From assembly GCA_012519875.1 (NCBI GenBank), contig JAAYPL010000066.1, positions 1-20,797 on the forward strand: DNA of 20,797 nt, given 5' to 3'. This document shows, one piece after another, positions 15,501 to 20,797 of the stretch. Source of the stretch: Clostridiaceae bacterium (GTDB lineage: Bacteria; Bacillota; Clostridia; Saccharofermentanales; UBA5734). The notes under the pieces are model-generated. The model did no database searches and was not told the origin of the DNA. It saw nothing but the letters and a program-made list of their open reading frames with translations. The position numbers and the translations under genes are program-made. Position 1 is the first letter of the stretch, and each line of letters starts with the position of its first letter.

Positions 15501-16145
15501 CCGGAAGCCACCCGTCGGCTGAATCAAGTAAAAAATGACCTCAAGGAATTGGGGCCGGTCAACCTGACAGCTATCGAAGAAAGTCAATCAATACAGGAAA
15601 GATATACTTTTATGTCAAGCCAGCGGGATGATATCGAAAACTCGCGTCATAAGCTGACCGATGTGATTCATGAACTGACCGAAGCCATGAAAAAACAGTT
15701 TGTTGATCATTTCAGTTTGATTAATGAGAACTTCAAACAAGTTTTTGCCGAATTGTTCGGCGGTGGCGTGGCCGAGGTCAGCCTGGAGGATGAACAGGAT
15801 GTTCTGGCCTGTGGGATTGAGATTCGCGCCCAACCGCCGGGTAAAAAACTGCAAAACCTGTTGCTCCTGTCCGGCGGCGAACGCTGCCTGACCGCCATTG
15901 CCTTGCTTTTTGCTATTTTACGACTGCGACCGACTCCTTTCTGCGTTCTGGATGAGGTGGAGGCTGCGTTGGATGACGCCAATGTGTTGCGCTTTAACGA
16001 CTATATTCGCCGCCATTCCGAAGACGCCCAATATATTCTGGTTACACATCGAAAAGGAACAATGGAAGCCGCTGACCGTCTTTATGGCGTGACCATGCAG
16101 GAACGTGGCATCTCGCGCATTCTGTCAATGAAACTGGGGGAATAA
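12582..16145 (+). CDS. smc: Chromosome segregation protein SMC
   Basis: Large ATPase that, with ScpA and ScpB, forms the bacterial condensin that compacts and orients newly replicated chromosomes. The 1187-residue length is typical. The N-terminal half of the ATPase head has Walker A GPNGSGKS (residues 31-38). Long coiled coils flank the hinge (about 520-690, including GTLGSLIRSEKAYEMAIETA and GGAMTGGYM). The C-terminal head has the ABC signature LSGGE (1096-1100) and Walker B VLDEVEAALDDANV (D1124, E1125). The start at ATG 12582 is set by GGGGGA at 12570-12575 and by the family start MHLKSLEIQGFKSF; an in-frame GTG at 12555 would put this site inside the gene. An extended -10 promoter lies upstream, and ftsY follows after two bases. 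Confidence 0.98.
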   Translation: MHLKSLEIQGFKSFPERTFIEFHKGVTAIIGPNGSGKSNITDAIRWVLGEQSVKTLRGSRMEDVIFTGTQSRRPMSFAEVTMVIDNSDGKLPLDYTEVQVTRRLYRSGESEYLLNKTTCRLRDITTLFMDTGLGRDGYSIVGQGRVDDILSHRSEDRRRVFEEASGIVKFKTRKEEAERKLLGTEQNLLRINDIINELEQRLEPLAEQAAAAQRYLSLYDELKELDITLMLDSIRQFEINLAETRVEEQLLQDDLNKEAASLQLIKDQNKQSGDRIRQIEDQIEDRQRAFNQISNEISELNGQIALNDEKIHQINRQMAHDADEEKELVRNLGTLDQEISGRKKRQETLKNQLSIYGGQLEAAEKEMQTVLASLGTAERSVEQMKANLDDFLEKLFDKRSLLTQTRGQASLVDSRRKTIADELMQLISDRDRLTLSIEGAETELHQIELTIHETEAAQKQAAGLVNETRDALDSLDKRLAAEKQLLQNKTYRRQTLTELEKNYEGYGEAVRRLLLQAESDQGFAQGIRGTLGSLIRSEKAYEMAIETALGPAIQNIVTDTEQTASRLIDHLKKTRSGRATFLPISSIKGRQLESALKEKISNLPGFINLASELVTHDDDLISVVQFLLGRVVIAENLDLAIAMAGQTGYACRIVTLEGDVINPGGAMTGGYMRSSGTGVLSRPREISELEQEIAKLNVAIADLECLFPELNEKFKTAGRKLAQLEQQAVEIGQLRVREEARLTSLSQDLTKVETRHQMLKNEDDQLQVQSAKIDDEVKLIEQAIQQMEQVMTDLRQTIADQEVATRGEQERRDDLRDRISNLRVSVHSIEESLQAATELADRIEQEKQNQTLRLARFRQGQEDGQLQVEHLTQELVRIREQIEERKTAGTTVSDQVLTLNQEKGRLEHEQASFFDQLEQSTARTTAIQVEIGRYEAKMNRMENQIDDTKNRLWEAYELTAAQAEKWDKPIKNRPEATRRLNQVKNDLKELGPVNLTAIEESQSIQERYTFMSSQRDDIENSRHKLTDVIHELTEAMKKQFVDHFSLINENFKQVFAELFGGGVAEVSLEDEQDVLACGIEIRAQPPGKKLQNLLLLSGGERCLTAIALLFAILRLRPTPFCVLDEVEAALDDANVLRFNDYIRRHSEDAQYILVTHRKGTMEAADRLYGVTMQERGISRILSMKLGE

Positions 16146-16147
16146 GC

Positions 16148-17071
16148 ATGGGGATTCTTGATTCTTTTAAAAAAGGCCTTAAAAAAACCCGAGATTTCGT
16201 GACCGAAGGATTGAACCGAATTGCCGCCATCATGGGCTTTTTCGATGAGGATATGCTGGATGACCTGGAGATGCTGCTGGTTCAGGCCGATGCGGGCATC
16301 GCCGCGGCCGGCAGAATCATGGACGAGATCCGTGATGAAATCAAAAGGACCGGTGATGCCTCAAAAGAGGCTGTCCTGCAAACTCTGGAACAGAGCATGT
16401 TGACCATTCTCGGCCAACCACATCACCTCAATATCGAGGCAGGGACCTTAACGATCCTTCTATTGGTGGGTGTCAACGGCACCGGAAAAACAACCACGGC
16501 GGGCAAGCTTTGCGCCCGTTATAAAAACAGCGGTTATAGCGTACTGCTGGGAGCCGCCGATACTTTCCGCGCCGCGGCTATTGAGCAATTGACCCATTGG
16601 GGTGAAATAACCGGGACATCGGTTATTGCCCACCAAGCGGGTTCAGATCCGGCCGCCGTAGTTTTCGACGCCATTCAAGCAGCCAAGGCACGGAAAACCG
16701 ACGTCTTGATTCTGGACACGGCCGGCCGCTTGCACAACAGGCAAAATCTCATGGACGAGCTGATGAAGATCAGGCGGATCATTCGGCGGGAGGCTCCGGA
16801 AGCCTCATGTGAGACGCTGCTGGTGATCGATGCCACAACCGGGCAAAACGCGGTCAGTCAAACCAGGCTTTTTCGTGAAGCCAGTGATGTGACAGGTCTG
16901 GTTATCACCAAACTCGACGGAAATGCCAAAGGCGGCGTGGCCTTGGCGGTAGCCCACGAAACCGGCATGCCGATCATGCTTGCCGGGCTTGGCGAAGGTG
17001 TGGAGGATTTGGTCGATTTTGATCCGTCAACCTTTGTACGCTCCTTGATGCCTGACGACGATCTTGTTTAA
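16148..17071 (+). CDS. ftsY: Signal recognition particle receptor FtsY
   Basis: GTPase receptor on the inner membrane face that docks ribosome-SRP complexes (Ffh) for co-translational insertion of membrane proteins. The 307-residue form is an N domain plus GTPase G domain, without the long acidic A domain of E. coli FtsY. G1 GVNGTGKT is at residues 108-115; then ADTFRAAAIEQL, DTAGRLHNRQNLMDELMKI, TKLDGNAKGG and the closing GLGEGVEDLVDFD, which distinguishes it from Ffh. A basic N-terminal helix, LDSFKKGLKKTRDFV, is typical of the membrane-contacting end. The ribosome binding site GGGGGAA lies within the end of smc, two bases away, so the two are coupled. ylxM and ffh, its partner pathway, follow. 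Confidence 0.97.
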   Translation: MGILDSFKKGLKKTRDFVTEGLNRIAAIMGFFDEDMLDDLEMLLVQADAGIAAAGRIMDEIRDEIKRTGDASKEAVLQTLEQSMLTILGQPHHLNIEAGTLTILLLVGVNGTGKTTTAGKLCARYKNSGYSVLLGAADTFRAAAIEQLTHWGEITGTSVIAHQAGSDPAAVVFDAIQAAKARKTDVLILDTAGRLHNRQNLMDELMKIRRIIRREAPEASCETLLVIDATTGQNAVSQTRLFREASDVTGLVITKLDGNAKGGVALAVAHETGMPIMLAGLGEGVEDLVDFDPSTFVRSLMPDDDLV

Positions 17072-17100
17072 AAATAAAACCGCATGTAAAGCAAAAGTAC

Positions 17101-17129
17101 TTGACAGCAATAGAATTTTCACTTATTCT
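17101..17129 (+). promoter_or_regulatory. Candidate promoter of ylxM-ffh
   Basis: A consensus -35 TTGACA (17101-17106) and TATTCT (17124-17129, 4 of 6 -10 positions) are spaced by 17 bases. The expected start is about 17136, at or one base before the ylxM ATG at 17137. The TTG of the -35 is in frame with ylxM but is better explained as promoter than as a start codon. Confidence 0.6.
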
Positions 17130-17136
17130 GACCAAC

Positions 17137-17481
17137 ATGAGTGTTCATGGCCTGAAAAACTTATCCCGCGTGGATGTCTGTCTTTGGTTGGATTTTTATG
17201 GTCCGTTGTTGACGCAACACACCCAAGACATCTTGAATCTCCATTTTGCCGAAGATATGTCTTTGGCGGAAATAGCCGAAAATTTGGGAATCTCGCGGCA
17301 GGCTGTTCACGATCGGATACGCCGGGGTTTGGCGAATCTCGTCGGCTATGAGAAAAAATTGAAGCTGGTTAAAGATTTTAAACGGCAAAAACTGTGCATC
17401 GCCAAAGCCATCCACCTGTTGGAAGAAGGCGAGGTACAGAACGCTCAAAACTGTCTGATGGAATTAAAGGATCTGCTCTAG
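17137..17481 (+). CDS. ylxM: YlxM-family DNA/RNA-binding helix-turn-helix protein
   Basis: Small protein of the YlxM/UPF0122 family encoded next to ffh in Firmicutes and linked to the signal recognition particle pathway. The 114 residues show the family's LDFYGPLLT, then a sigma-factor-region-4-like helix-turn-helix, MSLAEIAENLGISRQAVHDR and IRRGLANLVGYEKKL. A helical C-terminal region ends MELKDLL. ATG 17137 is taken as start; TTG 17101 would extend it into the promoter's -35 box. No ribosome binding site precedes ATG 17137, suggesting a leaderless mRNA or a different start (GTG 17170 is the next in frame). ffh begins nine bases after its stop. Confidence 0.88.
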   Translation: MSVHGLKNLSRVDVCLWLDFYGPLLTQHTQDILNLHFAEDMSLAEIAENLGISRQAVHDRIRRGLANLVGYEKKLKLVKDFKRQKLCIAKAIHLLEEGEVQNAQNCLMELKDLL

Positions 17482-17490
17482 GGGGTACGA

Positions 17491-18840
17491 ATGGCAATAC
17501 TTCACGGCCTATCCGGCAAACTGACCGGCGTGGTCAACAAAATGCGCGGCAAGACACGAGTCAGCGAACAGGATATCAAGGAAATGATGAGGGAAATCCG
17601 ATTGGCATTGTTGGAAGCTGATGTTAATTTCCAAGTGGTCAAGGATTTTGTCGCCGACATCTCTGAGCGCTCCAAAGACAGCGAGGTTATGGAAAGCCTG
17701 ACTCCCGGTCAGCAAATCGTCAAAATTGTCAATGAAGCGTTGATTGATATTCTGGGTCGAACGGCCAGTAAACTTACGGTATCACCCAGCGGTTTTACCG
17801 TTATTATGCTATATGGTCTGCAGGGAGCGGGTAAGACGACGACAGCCGCCAAATTGGCTCTGTTGTTGAAAAAACGCGGAAAAAAACCGATGCTGACATC
17901 GGTTGATGTACATAGGCCGGCAGCCGCCAGACAGCTGGAAATCTTGGCCGCTCAGGCGGGTGTGCCCTGTTTTATCCAACCGGAAGAGCCGTCGGCCGAA
18001 GAAATTGCCGCGCGAGCTGTTGATCGTGCCCGTTATATGCTTTGCGACACCCTGATCGTGGATACGGCCGGCCGAATGACCATTGACCAAGAAATGATGC
18101 GGGAACTCAAATCAATCGCCAGAGTAACCAAACCAACGGAAAAACTGCTGATCGTCGACGCGATGATCGGGCAGGAAGCTGTCAACGTGGCTTTGAGTTT
18201 TGATCAAGAGATCGGGTTGGACGGCTTTATCATGACCAAACTCGATGGCGATGCCCGCGGTGGCGCGGCGCTGTCCATCCGGCGGATGACCGGAAAACCG
18301 ATTAAATTGATCTGCGTTGGCGAGAAACTGGATGATATTGAGGATTTTTATCCCGATCGATTGGCATCCAGAATCTTGGGTATGGGAGATGTACTCTCTC
18401 TGATCGAAAAGGCCACCGCAACCCTTGATGAGAAAAAAGCCAAGGAATCGTTGGAAAAGATCCGGAAAAATCAATTTTCACTGGAAGACATGCTGGATCA
18501 GTTCGAGCAGGTCAAAAAAATGGGACCCCTGAAAGACGTCATGAACAAGCTGCCGGGAATGGGCGGCAGGATCGACGCCAGTCAAGTTGATGATCGTTCG
18601 GTGGATCGAAGCTTGGCCATTATCCGTTCAATGACTTTGCGGGAGCGTCGGAATCATAATCTACTCAATGCCAGCCGGCGAAAGCGGATCGCCGCCGGAT
18701 CCGGCACCACTGTCCAGGAGGTCAACCGACTCGTCCGACAGTTTGAAGAAACACAAAAAATGATGAAAAGATTTAGTGGTATGTCCAGAAAGATGGGGAA
18801 AAAAGGCATGCGCCTGGACGGCAGTGGTTTTCCATTCTGA
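17491..18840 (+). CDS. ffh: Signal recognition particle protein Ffh
   Basis: GTPase protein subunit of SRP; it binds the 4.5S/6S SRP RNA and hydrophobic signal sequences and delivers ribosomes to FtsY. The 449 residues have an N domain (about 1-95), the G domain with G1 GLQGAGKT (109-116), DVHRPAAARQLEILA, DTAGRMTIDQEMMREL and TKLDGDARGGAALS, then VGEKLDDIEDFYPDRLASRI, which marks Ffh rather than FtsY. The Met-rich M domain follows (about 320-449), with MGPLKDVMNKLPGM, RRKRIAAGSGTTVQEVN and MSRKMGKKGM. The ribosome binding site AGGGGG at 17480-17485 overlaps the ylxM stop. The SRP RNA gene is not in the window. Confidence 0.98.
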   Translation: MAILHGLSGKLTGVVNKMRGKTRVSEQDIKEMMREIRLALLEADVNFQVVKDFVADISERSKDSEVMESLTPGQQIVKIVNEALIDILGRTASKLTVSPSGFTVIMLYGLQGAGKTTTAAKLALLLKKRGKKPMLTSVDVHRPAAARQLEILAAQAGVPCFIQPEEPSAEEIAARAVDRARYMLCDTLIVDTAGRMTIDQEMMRELKSIARVTKPTEKLLIVDAMIGQEAVNVALSFDQEIGLDGFIMTKLDGDARGGAALSIRRMTGKPIKLICVGEKLDDIEDFYPDRLASRILGMGDVLSLIEKATATLDEKKAKESLEKIRKNQFSLEDMLDQFEQVKKMGPLKDVMNKLPGMGGRIDASQVDDRSVDRSLAIIRSMTLRERRNHNLLNASRRKRIAAGSGTTVQEVNRLVRQFEETQKMMKRFSGMSRKMGKKGMRLDGSGFPF

Positions 18841-18877
18841 CTAGATATAAATCAACACATAATTTGGGAGGAACAAG

Positions 18878-19123
18878 ATGGCAGTTAAAATCAGACTCAA
18901 GAGAATCGGTGCGAAAAAGGCTCCTTATTACCGCGTGGTGGTTGCCGACTCCCGGTCGCCCCGTGATGGACGTTTCATCGAGGAGATCGGTACGTACAAC
19001 CCGTTAAGCAATCCATCCGAATTTAAAATCAACACGGAAGCTGCTCGTAAATGGATTGCCAACGGTGCGCAGCCGACCGATACGGTCAGGGCATTGTTAA
19101 AAAAAGCTGGTGTTTTTGAGTGA
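18878..19123 (+). CDS. rpsP: 30S ribosomal protein S16
   Basis: Small-subunit ribosomal protein needed for 30S assembly. The 81-residue product starts with the family signature MAVKIRLKRIGAKKAPYYRV, followed by VVADSRSPRDGRFIEEIGTY and NPLSNP, and ends in a short helix region. A strong ribosome binding site GGGAGG (18866-18871) sits six bases before the ATG. A 37-base gap after ffh shows no terminator. Its stop overlaps the khpA GTG start. The order ffh-rpsP-khpA-rimM-trmD is the standard Firmicutes arrangement. Confidence 0.98.
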   Translation: MAVKIRLKRIGAKKAPYYRVVVADSRSPRDGRFIEEIGTYNPLSNPSEFKINTEAARKWIANGAQPTDTVRALLKKAGVFE

Positions 19124-19368
19124 GCCGGGAAGATAGCAGCCTGAAAGATCTTTTAATGACCGTGGTAAAACCCCTGGTCAGCGACCCGTCGGCTGTGGTC
19201 ATCAACCAGGTCAATCAAGGGCACACGATCGTCCTTGAGCTCAATGTCGCACCTGAAGACATGGGCAAGGTCATCGGCAAGCAAGGTCGACGCGCCCAAG
19301 CCATTCGATCGGTTGTCAAAGCCAAGGGAACAAGGCTTGGCAAACGTGTTGTTGTGGATATTGTCTGA
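19120..19368 (+). CDS. khpA: KH-domain RNA-binding protein KhpA (YlqC)
   Basis: Single type II KH-domain protein that binds RNA, usually in partnership with KhpB (EloR/Jag), and affects cell elongation and division in streptococci. The 82 residues contain the GxxG loop in MGKVIGKQGRRAQAIRSVV and the N-terminal DLLMTVVKPLVSDP typical of the family. The start is GTG 19120, sharing bases with the rpsP stop (GTGA), with no clear ribosome binding site of its own, so it is probably translated by coupling to rpsP. ylqD, which follows it in Bacillus, is absent; rimM comes next. Confidence 0.95.
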   Translation: MSREDSSLKDLLMTVVKPLVSDPSAVVINQVNQGHTIVLELNVAPEDMGKVIGKQGRRAQAIRSVVKAKGTRLGKRVVVDIV

Positions 19369-19370
19369 AC

Positions 19371-19376
19371 GGAGGG
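19371..19376 (+). promoter_or_regulatory. Ribosome binding site that fixes the rimM TTG start
   Basis: GGAGGG lies seven bases before TTG 19384. No ATG or GTG lies at a suitable distance in that frame, so this site is the main evidence that rimM begins with TTG. Confidence 0.8.
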
Positions 19377-19383
19377 CATTTAA

Positions 19384-19926
19384 TTGAGTGGGCAACAACA
19401 GCTTCGGCCAATTTTGATCATTGGCAGGATCGGTCGTGCTCATGCCTTGCTCGGAGAGTTCCGAGTCAATCCGCTGACGTCGGATATTAATCGTTTTATC
19501 GGTATGCAGGACTGTTTGTTGCTTTCACCTGATGAACAGCATCACCAGCCCGTGCATGTGATTTCGGCGCGTATTGTGGCCAATCAGGTCTATGTCCGGT
19601 TAAAAGGATTCGAAAATCGCGAGCTGGCTGAAAGTCTGCGCGGACGTTTGTTGGCCGTCCATCGGGAACAGGCAATCAAACTGCCGCCTGACACCTGGTT
19701 TATTTGTGATCTGATCGGGTGTGATGTATTTGACACAAGCCGGGGCCATCTGGGCGTTCTCACAGAGGTGACGCAAAACTTGGCGCAGGACGTTTATACC
19801 ATTACCCTCAAGGGCGAACCGGATATATTGTTGCCGGCGAAAAAAGATTTTATCCGCAAAGTTGATCTGGAATCCAGGCGGATCGATGTCAGCCTGCCGG
19901 ATGGCCTGTACGAGGTCTATCGTTGA
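19384..19926 (+). CDS. rimM: Ribosome maturation factor RimM
   Basis: Assembly factor for the 30S head, acting with S19 and 16S rRNA during late maturation. The 180 residues show the N-terminal barrel signature IIGRIGRAHALLGEFRVNPL (a variant of GKIxxxHGxKGExxV), then VYVRLKGFENRELAESLRGR, and the C-terminal PRC-barrel region with WFICDLIGCDVF, LAQDVYTI and LLPAKKDFIRKVDLESRRI, a RimM-typical ending. The start is TTG 19384. The gene lies 15 bases after khpA and 13 before trmD, clearly part of the same operon. Confidence 0.96.
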   Translation: MSGQQQLRPILIIGRIGRAHALLGEFRVNPLTSDINRFIGMQDCLLLSPDEQHHQPVHVISARIVANQVYVRLKGFENRELAESLRGRLLAVHREQAIKLPPDTWFICDLIGCDVFDTSRGHLGVLTEVTQNLAQDVYTITLKGEPDILLPAKKDFIRKVDLESRRIDVSLPDGLYEVYR

Positions 19927-19939
19927 GGGAGCAGCTGGG

Positions 19940-20698
19940 ATGCGATTTTCTGTTTTGACACTGTTTCCGGAAATAATCCGCCAGAACATTGGCAGCAGTA
20001 TAACCGGCCGGGCTTGGGAAAACGGGCTTTTCGACTTGGAAACCATACAGATCCGCGATTTTGCCGTCAATCAGTATGGCAAAGTTGATGACTATTGCTT
20101 TGGGGGCGGAACCGGAATGCTTATGATGGCCGAGCCTATATATCAGGCTTGGCAAACGGCGGTCAACGGCTCCGGTGACTGCCGGCGCAGAACCATTTGT
20201 TTGTCCCCCCGCGGCCATGTTTTCAATCAGGCAAAGGCCGCCGAACTCGTGGAGTATGATCATTTGATTCTATTGTGCGGGCATTATGAAGGTATCGACC
20301 AAAGAGTCATTGATGAAGTCGTCGAAGAGGAGCTTTCGATTGGCGACTATGTCCTGACGGGTGGCGAACTGGCCGCTTGTGTTGTGATCGATGCCATGTT
20401 GCGACTGCTGCCGGGTGTTTTGCCCAATGAGGAAGCTCATATCCGCGAGTCGCATACAAATGGCTTGCTGGAATACCCCCAATACACACGTCCAGCCCAA
20501 TGGCGTGAACGATCGGTTCCGGATGTGCTTTTGTCAGGTCATCAGGCAAATATCGAAAAATGGCAACGGCTGCAATCCTTGTACCAAACTTTGCAACTGC
20601 GCCCGGATCTGTTTAATCGGTTGAAATTGACAGAAGACGAATGGCAAGAGCTAATCTTATTGCATAAAACCCACGGGAATCGGCGAAATGTAAACTGA
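19940..20698 (+). CDS. trmD: tRNA (guanine-N1)-methyltransferase TrmD
   Basis: SAM-dependent SPOUT enzyme that methylates G37 (m1G37) of tRNAs reading CNN codons, preventing frameshifting. The 252 residues begin MRFSVLTLFPEII and contain DDYCFGGGTGMLMMAEPIY (most relatives have DDxPYGGGxGM), LSPRGHVFNQAKA, then the trefoil-knot SAM site LLCGHYEGIDQRVIDE and LSIGDYVLTGGELAA. The C-terminal domain includes SHTNGLLEYPQYTRP and VLLSGHQANIEKW. ATG 19940 is preceded by GAGGGAGC (19925-19932) beginning inside the rimM stop; the frame is open upstream to TTG 19862 inside rimM, but that extension is unlike TrmD. In most Firmicutes rplS follows at once; it does not here. Confidence 0.97.
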   Translation: MRFSVLTLFPEIIRQNIGSSITGRAWENGLFDLETIQIRDFAVNQYGKVDDYCFGGGTGMLMMAEPIYQAWQTAVNGSGDCRRRTICLSPRGHVFNQAKAAELVEYDHLILLCGHYEGIDQRVIDEVVEEELSIGDYVLTGGELAACVVIDAMLRLLPGVLPNEEAHIRESHTNGLLEYPQYTRPAQWRERSVPDVLLSGHQANIEKWQRLQSLYQTLQLRPDLFNRLKLTEDEWQELILLHKTHGNRRNVN

Positions 20699-20710
20699 AG
20701 TGACGCAAAA

Positions 20711-20797
20711 AGAGATGTCCCACAAAACCATCTCTAATACAATGTAAGTGACCAAACCACACGTAAAGGAGAGAAGTTGTGGGACACGAACATTGTA
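20711..20797. repeat. Hairpin and interlocked inverted repeats after trmD
   Basis: AGAGATG (20711-20717) and CATCTCT (20729-20735) form a hairpin with an 11-base loop and no T tract. In addition TGTCCCACAA (20716-20725) is the exact reverse complement of TTGTGGGACA (20777-20786), and TACAATGT (20738-20745) that of ACATTGTA (20790-20797). The order A-B-A'-B' is interlocked rather than nested. The second pair runs to the window edge and may continue. This could be the end of an insertion sequence or a structured RNA leader. Confidence 0.45.
20779..20797 (+). CDS. Possible start of an unidentified gene (3' partial)
   Basis: AAAGGAGAG at 20765-20773 is a good ribosome binding site placed properly for a start at GTG 20779 (reading (M)GHEHC) or TTG 20777 (reading (M)WDTNIV). 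Only six or seven codons are visible before the window ends. Neither reading resembles ribosomal protein L19, the usual gene after trmD. It may be a transposase or other accessory gene given the inverted repeats around it, but that cannot be judged from so few residues. Confidence 0.3.

Noticed and set aside
19862..19939. Longer TrmD start at TTG 19862 inside rimM
   Set aside because: The added 26 residues do not resemble TrmD, and ATG 19940 has a well-placed GAGGGA and the family-typical N-terminus.

Overview
The window is a dense block of core housekeeping genes, all on the + strand, with roughly balanced GC by eye. Gene order and sequence point to a low-GC-type Gram-positive bacterium of the Firmicutes, most likely Clostridia. 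The main evidence is the run rnc-smc-ftsY-ylxM-ffh-rpsP-khpA-rimM-trmD, the Bacillus-type LexA box (GAAC-N4-GTTC) in front of recA, an FtsY without a long acidic A domain, and strong AGGAGG-like ribosome binding sites. I cannot place it to genus. I see no tRNA, rRNA, CRISPR array, prophage or complete insertion sequence.

Layout. (1) 1-7569: a tight run of ftsK/spoIIIE (5' end cut off by the window), folD, rmuC, cinA and murJ, with overlapping or closely spaced genes and no visible internal terminator. (2) 7603-11363: recA behind its own SOS-type promoter, then recX, rimO and pgsA. recX overlaps recA, and pgsA overlaps the rimO stop. (3) 11381-11740: acpP as a nearly self-contained unit with a candidate promoter, a structured leader, a strong ribosome binding site and a clear intrinsic terminator. 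(4) 11753-17071: rnc, then smc and ftsY behind a candidate extended -10 promoter. (5) 17101-20698: ylxM, ffh, rpsP, khpA, rimM and trmD, apparently led by a promoter so close to ylxM that the mRNA may be leaderless. (6) 20699-20797: a short tail with interlocked inverted repeats and what may be the start of another gene. The expected rplS is not seen next to trmD.

How the genes work together. Region 1 and 2 genes handle chromosome translocation (FtsK), one-carbon metabolism (FolD), DNA repair (RmuC, RecA, RecX), NAD recycling (CinA), lipid II flipping (MurJ), ribosomal protein S12 modification (RimO) and phosphatidylglycerol synthesis (PgsA). Regions 3-5 cover the fatty-acid carrier (AcpP), RNA processing (Rnc), chromosome organisation (Smc), the signal-recognition-particle targeting pathway (FtsY, YlxM, Ffh) and ribosome/tRNA maturation (RpsP, KhpA, RimM, TrmD).

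There is no sign of a novel defence or mobile system in the body of the window. The points most worth a second look are regulatory or architectural: the recA operator, the acpP leader and terminator, the possible leaderless ylxM start, the join of two normally separate conserved gene clusters, and the repeat-bearing sequence after trmD.
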